IMG/VR virus record: IMGVR_UViG_3300048908_000149
Span: 1-38,373 of that record
Source of the DNA: a virus
Length of the DNA: 38,373 nucleotides
Strand: one strand, 5' to 3'
Shown: piece by piece, positions 21,638 to 30,262 of the stretch
Position numbering within the stretch: the first letter of the stretch is position 1
How the letters are laid out: every line of letters begins with the position of its first letter
The notes under the pieces: model-generated
The model's input: the letters and a program-made list of their open reading frames with translations, nothing else
Database searches by the model: none
What the model was told of the DNA's origin: nothing
Translations under genes and position numbers: made by a program

Positions 21638-21654
21638 TTTTGAAGCGAGAAAAA

Positions 21655-22137
21655 TTAAGCGCTGAAATCGCTGTTTTTCAGCGGATAAGAGATCAAGAGC
21701 GGGAACACCATTTCGCTTTCCACGCCTGATGCCATTGTTAATGCGGTCGAACATCCTTCGTAGACGACGTCGCCGCTAGCCGTGACCAGATCGCCAAGCG
21801 AGCCAGTAACCTGCGTAACCCCTTCTGGTAGGATATCGGCAAAGATCGCCTTTAACACTGCGATGCGTAAAGAGTTCACACTCAACCCCACATCCTCCGG
21901 AGCGCCGACAAGCGAGATATAAATCTCTGGCGTCATACGAATAGCGGTAGTGCCTAAAGTGCGGAATGCCGTCTCAGGAAGCCTATCATCACGGCTTTCA
22001 TGGGCGTCAAACAAATGGAGTGCTGGACGTGTGGCCGCAGAAGCAATGACTGGACGATTGCGGTAAACCGCCGCAAAATCCGAAATGCCGGAAAGCACGG
22101 TGAACAGCCGCGACAGGATCGCTTCGCGCCGGTCCAT
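21655..22137 (-). CDS. Tail terminator/completion protein candidate
   Basis: 160 residues from the ATG at 22137, which shares its A with the previous TGA; the in-frame extension upstream is rejected. Starts MDRREAILSRLFTVLSGISD and contains RPALHLFDAHESRDD, TTAIRMTPEIYISLVGAPED and SEMVFPLLISYPLKN. The helix start and mixed alpha/beta character, plus location after the head-tail adaptor and before the tail tube, match tail-terminator proteins that cap the tube and join it to the head. No diagnostic motif. Confidence 0.65.
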   Translation of the reverse strand: MDRREAILSRLFTVLSGISDFAAVYRNRPVIASAATRPALHLFDAHESRDDRLPETAFRTLGTTAIRMTPEIYISLVGAPEDVGLSVNSLRIAVLKAIFADILPEGVTQVTGSLGDLVTASGDVVYEGCSTALTMASGVESEMVFPLLISYPLKNSDFSA

Positions 22138-22526
22138 CAGGCCACTTCCATCATCATGAACAGGATTTCGCCCAGCGTTTCCCAATTGGGGATCGGCCTA
22201 AGCTGTCCGGTCATCACGCGCCAGGATGGGTCCGGCTTTTCATGAGCCGACATGATGCGCCAGTTCTTGCCGCCGAAGGTCACGTTCACGTCGACCATGG
22301 CGGAGGGATCAATTTTCAGCGCGGTGAGGCCAGAGCGCAGCACTGTCGCAGCCGGCTTCAATGCACCAATCTTGAGCGACTTTTCATCGATGATTTCCGC
22401 CGCCGTGCGATCAACCGCGATCAGCGTCACCGACTTTTGCGTAATCGGATTGCGGAAGACGAACGGCTTGCCGGCCGACCGATAAAGATTGCCCTGCAAT
22501 CGCAGCATCGCGCCTTTCACGTCCAT
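22137..22526 (-). CDS. Head-tail joining protein candidate
   Basis: 129 residues, beginning DVKGAMLRLQGNLYRSAGKP, with a GAGGGG ribosome site. Features FVFRNPITQKSVTLIAVDRT and VNVTFGGKNWRIMSAHEKPD suggest a small beta-barrel like those of head-closure proteins. Position between the connector and the tail-terminator candidate fits a head-closure or neck role. Assigned from order and size. Confidence 0.6.
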   Translation of the reverse strand: MDVKGAMLRLQGNLYRSAGKPFVFRNPITQKSVTLIAVDRTAAEIIDEKSLKIGALKPAATVLRSGLTALKIDPSAMVDVNVTFGGKNWRIMSAHEKPDPSWRVMTGQLRPIPNWETLGEILFMMMEVA

Positions 22527-22538
22527 GCGTCAGGCCCC

Positions 22539-23207
22539 TCAGACTGCAAGAGGGGCGTATCCGCCCGTGATTAGCATCTGCATGATAGAGGAAGGAATGG
22601 CGTCGCTCTCACGCGGGTTCGCAAACCATTCATTGCGGCCAAGGCCGTCGATCACTTCCATTTTCACGTTCGGGTCGCGGCTGTCCTGCCAAAACAGGAT
22701 TTGCGCCAGTTGGCTTGCCGCGAGCGCCAGATCATCCGGAACCGTGGCAAATCCGGCGACAAACGAGATCGTGATCTTCCGCCCGCACCACGGGATTTCA
22801 ACATCATCGGAGTTCAGCCGGACCAGAGCGCCTTGCGTTTTTTTCACGACGTAGAATGCTGTGTCGATCGTCTCGCCATCGACGATGACGGATGCAACCG
22901 ATGTCACGGGGCGGCGCAGCAGCAGCAACTTATGAAGCGGGCGCTCGTCCGAGAACACGTTGCGATAATGGAAGTGGTCAAGCCGCGTGACCTGCGTAAT
23001 CGTCTCGCTCAACAATGTCGGTGGCGTTTCGCCATCCCTGGCGACGCCGCAGGCTTTGGTGATCATCGCAGAAACGCGGGCGCCGAGGGAGAGAAGCGCC
23101 GTATCCTTGCTCGAATCCGTGACGCCGGCGATGTCCCGCAATTGCGCGATGGTGAGCAAATTGCGATCAGTCGCCGGTGTCGTTACGGTGATCGTGCTGT
23201 CAATCAT
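22539..23207 (-). CDS. Head-tail connector (gp6-like)
   Basis: 222 residues from the ATG at 23207, overlapping the upstream stop as ATGA; a GTG three codons earlier is rejected. The N-terminus LTIAQLRDIAGVTDSSKDTA and LLSLGARVSAMITKACGVAR is the helical start typical of HK97 gp6-like/phiE125-type connectors (an L-x-x-x-K-x-x-L-x-I-x-D pattern). A strand-rich centre (LHKLLLLRRPVTSVASVIVD) and a helical LALAASQLAQILFWQDSRDP follow. The protein forms a ring beneath the portal for tail attachment. Confidence 0.75.
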   Translation of the reverse strand: MIDSTITVTTPATDRNLLTIAQLRDIAGVTDSSKDTALLSLGARVSAMITKACGVARDGETPPTLLSETITQVTRLDHFHYRNVFSDERPLHKLLLLRRPVTSVASVIVDGETIDTAFYVVKKTQGALVRLNSDDVEIPWCGRKITISFVAGFATVPDDLALAASQLAQILFWQDSRDPNVKMEVIDGLGRNEWFANPRESDAIPSSIMQMLITGGYAPLAV

Positions 23208-23416
23208 CGGCGCCACTTCGTCTGCTTGATACGGGCTGCAGGCGGCGCGACGGATGTTTTTGGTTCAACATCCTTCACGATCCGCCGCACGAACCCCTCT
23301 GCCTCAAGCCCCGCGACCAGATGATCCGCAATATCGTCCTCCGCGCCCGCCTTGGCGTGAAGGATTTCCACGCCATTCCGAGAGTGCGGAAAATGACGGA
23401 GGATCGACACGCGCAT
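23204..23416 (-). CDS. Small conserved-looking head gene product
   Basis: 70 residues beginning MRVSILRHFPHSRNGVEILH and containing ADHLVAGLEAEGFVRRIVKD. Its ATG shares bases with the previous stop (TAATG) and its stop overlaps the connector start. The start-like RILxxFPxSxDGI and DLVAGLEAEGYV text recalls short proteins placed between capsid and connector genes in alphaproteobacterial phages. Function unknown. Confidence 0.6.
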   Translation of the reverse strand: MRVSILRHFPHSRNGVEILHAKAGAEDDIADHLVAGLEAEGFVRRIVKDVEPKTSVAPPAARIKQTKWRR

Positions 23417-23862
23417 TACGATGTCCGCAGAACGGTGATCGAGAAGGTCGCCGGGGTGACGTTGGAACTGCCGCCGTCATAGGCGATTTCGATCACGTCG
23501 CCCGCATTGACAGTGTTGGCGGCGGTCGGGACAACCGAAACGCCGGTGCCAGCCGCCGCCGTGACCGCGACGGCCCAAGCTGGCGCCGTGACAGCGACGG
23601 TCGCGAGTTTGGCCGTCAGAACGGTCTGCGTCCCGGCGTTGGCGCCGTGATTGACGGTGGCGAGACCGACGATCGTCCCGGCGAACGGGCAGACGACGAA
23701 CGAACTTCCCGCCGTGCCGATATCGGCGGCATAGGTGTTGAGAACGGCGCGGCCGAGGATGGCGCCGCCGGCCTCTTCCGTGATCTTGCCGCCGCTGGCG
23801 ACGACAAATTCATCGCCGCCCTGCTTCTCATAGACTTTTGTCTGGTATGAAGTATCAACCAT
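23416..23862 (-). CDS. Head structural/decoration protein candidate
   Basis: 148 residues, GAGAGGGG ribosome site. Begins VDTSYQTKVYEKQGGDEFVV and continues ASGGKITEEAGGAILGRAVL; the rest is Ala/Val/Thr-rich strand (NVTPATFSITVLRTS at the end). This resembles small virion proteins that follow capsid genes and may stabilise or decorate the head. A hairpin with a weak T-tract lies just upstream. Not certain whether it is a decoration protein or a tail appendage. Confidence 0.6.
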   Translation of the reverse strand: MVDTSYQTKVYEKQGGDEFVVASGGKITEEAGGAILGRAVLNTYAADIGTAGSSFVVCPFAGTIVGLATVNHGANAGTQTVLTAKLATVAVTAPAWAVAVTAAAGTGVSVVPTAANTVNAGDVIEIAYDGGSSNVTPATFSITVLRTS

Positions 23863-23880
23863 GGGTCGCCCCTCTCAAAG

Positions 23881-23906
23881 GAAAATGGGCGGCACCCAGG
23901 CCGCCC
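23881..23906 (-). terminator. Terminator-like hairpin after 142-residue head gene
   Basis: The minus strand carries GGGCGGC CTGGGT GCCGCCC followed by ATTTTC. Seven pairs with a six-base loop and four T make a weak terminator or a stabilising 3' hairpin. It begins eight bases after the stop of the gene ending at 23914. Confidence 0.5.
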
Positions 23907-23913
23907 GTCAGGC

Positions 23914-24342
23914 TTACGCCGGGGGATTGGCGGTCGGGCGATTGCGCGGGTGGCCGAGGACTGCCACGCCGGCCAGGAACACATTGCCGGTGTTGCCGGT
24001 TGGCGTCACGGTCGCGCGGACATAACGCTTGCCGCCAATATAGCCGATCTTGCGGGTCTTGAAGTCAGACGCAAAGGTATAGCCGGCGCCGGCCAGCGTG
24101 CCGATGAGATCGGTCGAAGCCGGAGCCGCCGTATCGGCCAAGGCGGAATCATCGCCATGTTCGAGCGTGACGGCGAAGGTCGCATCGGCGTCGGCGTCAG
24201 TTCCGGTGACCAGAACCAGCGTCAGGCTTTCATAGCCCTGCGTGTCGATGATGCTGGACACGATAGCCGTATTATCGGTGATCGCCGCCTTCGGCTCGAA
24301 CAGCGGGAGCGGATTGATATTGTCGAAAAGATCAGAGCGCAT
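23914..24342 (-). CDS. Head protein following capsid, possible stabilization protein
   Basis: 142 residues, with a very good AGGAGG ribosome site seven bases before the ATG. The text RSDLFDNINPLPLFEPKAAI, SIIDTQGYESLTLVLVTGTD and KRYVRATVTPTGNTGNVFLA indicates a beta-rich protein. Strong translation signals and position directly after the major capsid gene suggest an abundant virion component such as a cement protein. Not verified by motif. Confidence 0.6.
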   Translation of the reverse strand: MRSDLFDNINPLPLFEPKAAITDNTAIVSSIIDTQGYESLTLVLVTGTDADADATFAVTLEHGDDSALADTAAPASTDLIGTLAGAGYTFASDFKTRKIGYIGGKRYVRATVTPTGNTGNVFLAGVAVLGHPRNRPTANPPA

Positions 24343-24365
24343 CTGCGCCTCCTGGATCGAAAGGG

Positions 24366-24394
24366 AGGAAAGGGCGGCGCCTCACTGCGCCGCC
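24366..24394 (-). terminator. Hairpin after major capsid gene
   Basis: The minus strand reads GGCGGCGC AGTGAG GCGCCGCC, an eight-pair perfect stem, then CTTTCCTCCC. It lies 14 bases past the capsid stop. The downstream tract is pyrimidine-rich rather than pure T, so it is a leaky terminator or an mRNA-stabilising hairpin, as often follows major capsid genes. Confidence 0.55.
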
Positions 24395-24407
24395 GCATAT
24401 TTTAGGA

Positions 24408-25691
24408 TCAGGCCGAGACGGTCTGGACCGCGATGGCTTCGCCCTTGACGACGGCGCCGCCGACACGCTTGCGCGCGCGGAACAGGATCTGGCCGCTGCC
24501 CGACTGGGTGAAGGGGTCGCGCAGGACCGAGATCACCACGCGGTCAACGACGCGATAGCCCTGGAAGAAATCGCCAACGGCGATCGGCTTCGTGCCGGCC
24601 GCGATGTTCGGCATGTCCGGCATTTCCGCATAGGGCGAACCCATGATGGTGTTGGGGACATTGCCGGCGATGCCGGGAAGCCAGAGATATTGGCCGTCGC
24701 CGTCCTTGAGTTTGCGGACCGTGCCGAGGGTGGCGCGGTTCATGACCCAGGTGGCGTTCTTGGCGTAGGCGGTTTTCAGGCCGTTGTAGAACAGGCTGAT
24801 CAGGCCGTCGGCGGTGATCGCGGCGGCGCTGCCGGAGTTCACGCCATTGGTCGCGGCGCTGGTCAGGATGCCTTCGGCCTGATTGCTCGCGCCCGTGCCG
24901 GAGATGAATTCCGCGCCTTCCTTGACCGCGAACTGTTCGGAAAATTCAAGCTGCATTTCGGCCTGAATGTCGAACAGGCTGTCTTCGATCATCTGTTCCG
25001 AGATATGCACCTCGGCATACATTTCCGGGCACTGGATTTCGACCAGGCCGGTGGCGTAGCCGGTCGTCTCGGTGCGGGCTTCGACTTCGCCGACGCGCTT
25101 GGCGGCGAAAGTGCCGGTGCGCTTCGGAAGCTTGAGCGATGCGACGCCGATCTGCGTCACGCGGGCCAGAGCGCGCAGCGGAGACTGCAGCACAACGTTC
25201 TTGATGATCTCCTGCGACATTTCGGCCGGGGAGAGATAATAGCCGCCGAGGGCGTCCGCGCTGGCGACCAGCGTCTTGTATTCCGCGACGCGGGCTTCGA
25301 GGGCCTTATAGGCGTCGGGCGGGAGCTGGGCGGCGGGGTTGCTGCGCAGATAGGTGTCGAACGCCTGCTTGTATTCGGCGTCCTTGCCGGTCTTGCCATC
25401 GCCGCCGCCAGCGCCGGGGCGGCCGAGCTTGGTTTCCAGTTTTTCGAGCACTTCGCGGAGCGACTTCTGCTCTTCCTCGATCTGCTTGGCCTTCGCCGCC
25501 GAAAGGGTGAGTTCGGCGTTCTTGGCCTCGAACTCGTCAAGGCGGGTGTTCAGTTTGCCGAGCTTGTCGGTCGTGATCGGGTCAGCGACGCCGGTCTTTT
25601 TGATTTCGGCGATTTCGCGATCCACGGTCGCCTTGAATTCGGCGTGCGCGGTCATCAGGCCTTCGACGGCCTGTTTCACTTCGTCAGACAT
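24408..25691 (-). CDS. Major capsid protein, HK97 fold
   Basis: 427 residues from the ATG at 25691; a TTG five codons upstream is rejected. Residues 1-95 are a coiled-coil delta/scaffold domain (KLNTRLDEFEAKNAELTLSA, EEEQKSLREVLEKLETKLGR). A Gly-rich linker (RPGAGGGDGKTGKD, about residue 90-105) follows, where prohead protease cleavage is expected. The mature fold contains LASADALGGYYLSPAEMSQ, FSEQFAVKEGAEFISGTGAS and the C-terminal FRARKRVGGAVVKGEAIAV, all typical of HK97-type capsids. It follows the portal and protease genes in the classical order. Confidence 0.92.
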   Translation of the reverse strand: MSDEVKQAVEGLMTAHAEFKATVDREIAEIKKTGVADPITTDKLGKLNTRLDEFEAKNAELTLSAAKAKQIEEEQKSLREVLEKLETKLGRPGAGGGDGKTGKDAEYKQAFDTYLRSNPAAQLPPDAYKALEARVAEYKTLVASADALGGYYLSPAEMSQEIIKNVVLQSPLRALARVTQIGVASLKLPKRTGTFAAKRVGEVEARTETTGYATGLVEIQCPEMYAEVHISEQMIEDSLFDIQAEMQLEFSEQFAVKEGAEFISGTGASNQAEGILTSAATNGVNSGSAAAITADGLISLFYNGLKTAYAKNATWVMNRATLGTVRKLKDGDGQYLWLPGIAGNVPNTIMGSPYAEMPDMPNIAAGTKPIAVGDFFQGYRVVDRVVISVLRDPFTQSGSGQILFRARKRVGGAVVKGEAIAVQTVSA

Positions 25692-25702
25692 TTTTGTGAC
25701 TT

Positions 25703-26404
25703 TCAATGAGGGTTGATGGAGGCGGCGGCGCGACGGAGCAGCGCAGCCAGGTCATCCGCCTCAGCGTCACGCAGGGCGATGGATTTGAAGCCGTTGGCCA
25801 GAATGGCTTTAGCCTCGGTGCGGGAGAGTCCTGCGTCACGCAGAACCGACTCCAGATAACGAATATCGCGGGCGCTCGCGCCAGACTTCACCGCCGTAAT
25901 CGTGGCGGCGGTGTTGGCCGGGAAGGTCACGGGGGAGACTTCGATCAGGTGAACCGCCTTGATGGACCGGCGCGGTTCATTTTCCTTGCGCCCACGGATG
26001 AAGTCTTTGACCTGATAGCCGATGGAGAGGCCGTCAAGCTGCCCCTCTTTCATCGCGCCATAGAGACGCTTTCCGGTCTCGGTGTCGAGATTGATGAGCT
26101 GGCCCTTGCACTGCAGGCCATGGGCGTCTTCGGACATACCGGTCCATTTCCCGACCGGGATCAGGTCTTCCGGCGCGGGCGACGCGAAATAGCCGCCGAG
26201 GCCGCCGTGGTTCAGCATCATTTTCGGCATTTTCCCGCGCGCCTGATAATCGGCCAGCGTCTTGGTGAACGCCCCCGCCAAAACCATGTCGCCGTAATCG
26301 TCTTCATTGTTGAAGACGGAACCATATCCTTCGAACGAACCCGGCGCATCCTCGGTCGTTTTGAACTCGAATGATGCGACTTTGAATTCAGTGGCGTCAG
26401 CCAT
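25703..26404 (-). CDS. HK97-family prohead protease
   Basis: 233 residues. Starts with EFKTTEDAPGSFEGYGSVFN and then GDMVLAGAFTKTL, a classic prohead protease opening. Catalytic residues can be seen: His66 (MMLNHGG), Ser127 (DGLSIGY) and Glu155 (LIEVSPVTFPAN). The enzyme removes the capsid scaffold domain during head maturation. The ATG overlaps the portal stop by eight bases. The C-terminal 50 residues (YLESVLRDAGLSRTEAKAIL) are helical, as in other members. Confidence 0.92.
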   Translation of the reverse strand: MADATEFKVASFEFKTTEDAPGSFEGYGSVFNNEDDYGDMVLAGAFTKTLADYQARGKMPKMMLNHGGLGGYFASPAPEDLIPVGKWTGMSEDAHGLQCKGQLINLDTETGKRLYGAMKEGQLDGLSIGYQVKDFIRGRKENEPRRSIKAVHLIEVSPVTFPANTAATITAVKSGASARDIRYLESVLRDAGLSRTEAKAILANGFKSIALRDAEADDLAALLRRAAASINPH

Positions 26405-27803
26405 TGCTAGGCTCCAATTCTTTCAGAACCTCGTTGAGGTTATTGCGCGCGCCAACGATGCGCCGCTCATTGGCGGCCGAGAGCGCGCGCCCGATCTTCA
26501 TTTCAAGGGCGGCTTCATCATGGCCGTTCATCATGGATTTGACGGCGTTCGCGACTTCCTTGGCCGCCGCCGCGCGATCAGCCTCGGTCCCAAGATTGAG
26601 CGGGACGAGCGGCGCATCAAGGCCTTGCAGCGGGTTCCAGCCCTCATCAAGCCGCGCCTCGTTCCGCGTCATGATGCCGAGCGTACAGAGCGCGGTATAG
26701 AACGCCGCGCGCGAGGCGTGGTCGCCGCGCAACAGCGCCCGCGTCTCAAGATTGAACCTCAGGCCCGCCTTGCGTTCGGCCTTGCTCATCAGATCGACTT
26801 GAACGCGCTCCTCGAACCGCTTCACCCAGCGTCCAAGCGAATGGATGACATGGGCCAGAAAGAATTGCTCGGCCGAGGCAAACGTGCTGGTCTTGTCGGA
26901 ATGCCCGATGATCGCCGGGAACACGCCGAACGCCCGGCAAACCTCTTCGATCTGCATTCGGCGCGTTTCGAGATGCTGCGCGTCAACGCCATTCATCGAA
27001 ACCGGCGTCCACGTCAGCCCATTGGCGAGAACGAGCGGCTTGGCCGAATTGGCGACGCCGCCATTGCTTTGCGCAAATGTCTCGCGCAACAGTTCGATGT
27101 CGTCTTTGCCGAGCTTGGAATCCGTCGAGAGAACGCCAGTCGTGTTGACGCCGTTGGAATGCAGACGAGCGTGCGTCTCTTCCGTCGCCAGCGCCAGGCC
27201 GATCGCCTCGCGCGCCATGCGCGTCGCGTCCATGCCGCTGTAGGAATTCCACGACGGCGCCCGCAGATGGAAAATGTTTTCCTTCGGAACGACCATGCTG
27301 CGGCCGGAGGCGAACGCAACCGTGTAAGTCAGGCTGTAATCCGGCTCCTGCAGCAGCGTGACTTGATCGGGGCGCAGCGGGATCAACTCGCGGGGCGTGC
27401 CTGTCGCACTGGCCTCGCCATTGCTGTTTACGCCGCGATTGATGAAGGACAGCCCATTGCCGCACAGCACGGCATGGATCATCATTGTTTCGATCCACTC
27501 GGTCGGCGTCTGCCAGGCGTTGGGCTGATCGCAAAGCACATCCCAAAGAGGATGATCTTTTTCCTTGTCGAACCCGCCATCCGCGCGCTCGCGCAACACT
27601 TCCCCCGGCATCATGCCGAGGCCGCAGGCCAGCGCCTGGACGCAGGCCAGCGCGGTCGTGCATTGCAAGGCGCGATCCGGCGAAATCGTAATGCCGGATT
27701 TCGACCGCCAGCCGCCAAACAGCATCGTGGACAGATAATTGCTGATGTCGGTCGTTTTGGCTTCGTAGCCGCGCCCGAATACAGCGTCGATAATGCCGGC
27801 CAT
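26397..27803 (-). CDS. Portal protein, HK97 family
   Basis: 468 residues. Characteristic stretches are SPDRALQCTTALACVQALAC, GMMPGEVLRERADGG, PLWDVLCDQPNAWQTPTEWI and GNGLSFINRG near the N-terminus, then PKENIFHLRAPSWNSYSGMD and RMQIEEVCRAFGVFPAIIG, all hallmarks of HK97-type portals. The C-terminal tail (ALSAANERRIVGARNNLNEV) is helical. The portal forms the dodecameric channel for DNA entry. The start shares bases with the previous TGA (TGATG). Confidence 0.93.
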   Translation of the reverse strand: MAGIIDAVFGRGYEAKTTDISNYLSTMLFGGWRSKSGITISPDRALQCTTALACVQALACGLGMMPGEVLRERADGGFDKEKDHPLWDVLCDQPNAWQTPTEWIETMMIHAVLCGNGLSFINRGVNSNGEASATGTPRELIPLRPDQVTLLQEPDYSLTYTVAFASGRSMVVPKENIFHLRAPSWNSYSGMDATRMAREAIGLALATEETHARLHSNGVNTTGVLSTDSKLGKDDIELLRETFAQSNGGVANSAKPLVLANGLTWTPVSMNGVDAQHLETRRMQIEEVCRAFGVFPAIIGHSDKTSTFASAEQFFLAHVIHSLGRWVKRFEERVQVDLMSKAERKAGLRFNLETRALLRGDHASRAAFYTALCTLGIMTRNEARLDEGWNPLQGLDAPLVPLNLGTEADRAAAAKEVANAVKSMMNGHDEAALEMKIGRALSAANERRIVGARNNLNEVLKELEPSNG

Positions 27804-27994
27804 CAGGAGGGCGCCCTATTCGACGGAACGCCAGCCACACAAGCGGCCAGAAGGATCGCGCCAAGCGTAATGAACCCGGCCGGCTGATAGACAAGCCACG
27901 CGCCATAGGAGACAAGCCCAGCGCCGGACAGCGCCGCAATGTCGCGGGCGATGCCCCGCGCCAATGATGCGGCGTGGCCCGGTTCTTTCTGCAT
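27803..27994 (-). CDS. Small membrane protein between terminase and portal
   Basis: 63 residues with TAGGAG six bases before the ATG. The hydrophobic segments are GAGLVSYGAWLVYQPAG and FITLGAILLAACVAGV, predicting two membrane passes. Small membrane proteins in this slot are known in several alphaproteobacterial phages, but I cannot name the family or role. The gene is tightly coupled to both neighbours. Confidence 0.55.
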   Translation of the reverse strand: MQKEPGHAASLARGIARDIAALSGAGLVSYGAWLVYQPAGFITLGAILLAACVAGVPSNRAPS

Positions 27995-28002
27995 AGGTGC
28001 TC

Positions 28003-29820
28003 CTAAAGGACGAAAATTTGCGGGCGGCTGTCGGTTTTCTCTTGAATCGGCTGCGAGGCGGCGCCTACGGCCATTGCCAAGGTCACAACGCCGTCAATGC
28101 GGCCCCGCGTCCGTTTCTTTTCAAACGCCCGATTATTCTGCCCGTCGCTCACGATGATAGCGTTTGCCGCGCACATATGAGTCACGGGAGAATCGTCAAT
28201 TATGATTGTTTCGTTGAGGATATGGTCCTCAAGCCGCTCAATCGAATGAGGCATACAGAGTTGACGCCCCTCGAACACAACTCGTTTTCCTTGCCCATGA
28301 GAGACAAGCATAAGCCCGGAACCTGACGGCTCATCCGGACCATTATAGCGCCAGACTTCCAGACCGATGTCTGCGCACGCGCGCTCAAAATCCGCCATCC
28401 CAGCCGGATCGAACGCCAGCATTTGCACATCATATTCCGCACAAAGCCGCGCCACCTGCGCGGCGGCGAATGTCTTGTCGATCGTCTTGCCAGGAAGCGC
28501 GGTTAGGAACCCCTGCGCAACCCACGGCTCATAGAGCGCCTGATCTGCGAGAGCGCGATCCGGTAGGCCCTCGGCAACTGTCCAGTACCAAGACTTCGCG
28601 GATAAGAAGCCTTCGCTATCGTCCCATACGGCTGTAAGCGCGGTTAAGTCATTCTTCTGCGAAAGGTCGAGAGAGAGCCAGCATTTCTGGCCCCGCAAGG
28701 CTGATTCATCAACCTTGCCTTGGACAGCTACCCAGGCGTCCTCATCAATCCAGAACCCGGCCGTCCCAACCGGAATGCCAAAATACAACCGCTTGACGGA
28801 AAGCGCGGTCGATAGCAGGATGCGCGCCGTATTGACCTCGCCCCGCATATTCTCAATCGGGAAGGTTATGCCGAGGGCCGGCAATGCCTTAACCCAGCAC
28901 GATTCATCTTCGAATGGATCATCATCAGTATCGACGCGAGCAATGTAGGCGAACGCCTCATCGTCATTGAATTCGCCGCGCACTACCTTCTGATAAAATT
29001 CGCTGTAATTTGTCCCAACGATTTGTGTTGACGCCGGGGTATTGGTTCCGAGCAGCATCAGGGCGTCGCCCGGCATTTTTGCGATAGCGCGCTTCCAGAT
29101 TTCAATTGGCGCGTCACCCTTGAATTCATGGATCTCGTCGGCCACCACCGCGACGGGGCGCGGGCCTGAAATGCTTTCGCCATTGGCGAGGGACTGAAAC
29201 TTTGAACCGCTCGCCGGGTGCTCAATTTTCCACGCATTATCGAGCGTGCCGCGAAGAACAACCTCGCCGCGCGCTTCCAGCGTATCCGATCCTTCCCCGC
29301 CAGGGATCGGCGCCCGGCACATCGCGACCGCATCTTTAAAAAGGACGTTCGCCGTGTCCTTATCCCATCCGATGGCGTAGATTTCGGCGCGTGCAATTCC
29401 GCAGAACCCGAGCAAGTAAAGCCCGATCGCGGCCATCAACGGCGATTTCGCCTGACCCTTGCCCGTTTCAAGCCATGCGTTGCGGAACCTGCGGCGCCCG
29501 CTGGACTTGTACCACCCGAATAGCGACCCAACGACAAAGATATGCCACGGCAACAAATTGAACGGTTCGCCAACCTTTGCCCCCGCCGTGATGCTGAGAA
29601 CGGCGGGGAAAAACCCTATCGCCCGGTCTGCCTTATCAGGCTGCCAGATAAGCCCGCGCTTATGCCCGTTCTTCAAGTCTGCGAGATGCCGCTTACACGC
29701 CCCGATCACCAATGACCCGGCAATGATCTTGCCGGAAACGACGGCCTGAGCATATTCCGTCGTGACGTCGCGCGGGCCGCCCTCATTTTTTTGTGAGGTA
29801 CGAGTCCGCCGCACGGTCAT
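28003..29820 (-). CDS. Terminase large subunit
   Basis: 605 residues if started at the ATG at 29820, with overlap into the small-subunit gene. The ATPase part has a Walker A-like NAWLETGKGQAKSPLMAAIG at about residues 115-135 and a Walker B VAVVADEIHEF at about 223-233. The nuclease part has LSLDLSQKNDLTALTAVWDD, LAFDPAGMADFE and the late RIDGVVTLAMAVG with conserved acidic residues. The Walker A reads GQAKS, with Ala where most terminases have Gly. The protein cuts and packages phage DNA with the small subunit and portal. Confidence 0.92.
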   Translation of the reverse strand: MTVRRTRTSQKNEGGPRDVTTEYAQAVVSGKIIAGSLVIGACKRHLADLKNGHKRGLIWQPDKADRAIGFFPAVLSITAGAKVGEPFNLLPWHIFVVGSLFGWYKSSGRRRFRNAWLETGKGQAKSPLMAAIGLYLLGFCGIARAEIYAIGWDKDTANVLFKDAVAMCRAPIPGGEGSDTLEARGEVVLRGTLDNAWKIEHPASGSKFQSLANGESISGPRPVAVVADEIHEFKGDAPIEIWKRAIAKMPGDALMLLGTNTPASTQIVGTNYSEFYQKVVRGEFNDDEAFAYIARVDTDDDPFEDESCWVKALPALGITFPIENMRGEVNTARILLSTALSVKRLYFGIPVGTAGFWIDEDAWVAVQGKVDESALRGQKCWLSLDLSQKNDLTALTAVWDDSEGFLSAKSWYWTVAEGLPDRALADQALYEPWVAQGFLTALPGKTIDKTFAAAQVARLCAEYDVQMLAFDPAGMADFERACADIGLEVWRYNGPDEPSGSGLMLVSHGQGKRVVFEGRQLCMPHSIERLEDHILNETIIIDDSPVTHMCAANAIIVSDGQNNRAFEKKRTRGRIDGVVTLAMAVGAASQPIQEKTDSRPQIFVL

Positions 29821-30262
29821 TTTTCTTCGCTCGCTCCGGTGCTTTTGTCGTGCGCCCGCGCTCAACAGGAGGAATGCCTAAATCCCGCTCCGCCGACTGA
29901 AGCCGCTTCATCGCGGCGTCGGCAATCGCTTTGTAAGGGTTATGCATCGGGACGCCGGTCTTCGGCGCCGGAACGATCGGGCCAGACTTCGCTACTTGCG
30001 CCTCCGCAAGCTTCCAGTCCGCGTAAGCGCCAGACGCCATTTCGATCAAAGCGTCGTTGTCGAGGTCGAGAATCCCCTTGTGCTTCATGCACGCAACAAT
30101 CTGCTTCCATCGAGCAGACGCTATTTTCGCGCGTTGTGCGCCCCATTCGTTCTCTTGGAATTTCAGCAACCAATCAGGCTCTGGAAAATCAGGAGGCGCG
30201 CACGGGAAAACCCCAGTGATGACAGATGCGACTGGAACGGCCTTCGGTTTAGATCCGCGCAC
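29783..30262 (-). CDS. Terminase small subunit, P27 family
   Basis: 159 residues from a GTG at 30262. I chose GTG because AAAGGA lies nine bases upstream and the protein then starts RGSKPKAV, like the R-G-R-K-P-K starts of the family; the TTG further upstream adds an unlike 24-residue stretch. The core has PDFPEPDWLLKFQENEWGAQ, ACMKHKGILDLDNDALIEMA and a C-terminal HNPYKAIADAAMKRLQSAER then LGIPPVERGR, the P27 signature. It binds packaging-start DNA and directs the large subunit. Confidence 0.88.
   Translation of the reverse strand: MRGSKPKAVPVASVITGVFPCAPPDFPEPDWLLKFQENEWGAQRAKIASARWKQIVACMKHKGILDLDNDALIEMASGAYADWKLAEAQVAKSGPIVPAPKTGVPMHNPYKAIADAAMKRLQSAERDLGIPPVERGRTTKAPERAKKNDRAADSYLTKK

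Noticed and set aside
24690-25709. A 339-codon plus-strand frame opposite the capsid gene
   Set aside because: It is antisense to an unmistakable major capsid protein, with low-complexity Gly/Ala/Phe/Leu content and no motif.
26307-27887. A 526-codon open frame on the plus strand opposite the portal gene
   Set aside because: It mirrors a clear HK97 portal, is very Arg- and Gln-rich, lacks a ribosome site and has no domain. GC-rich genes commonly produce long antisense frames.
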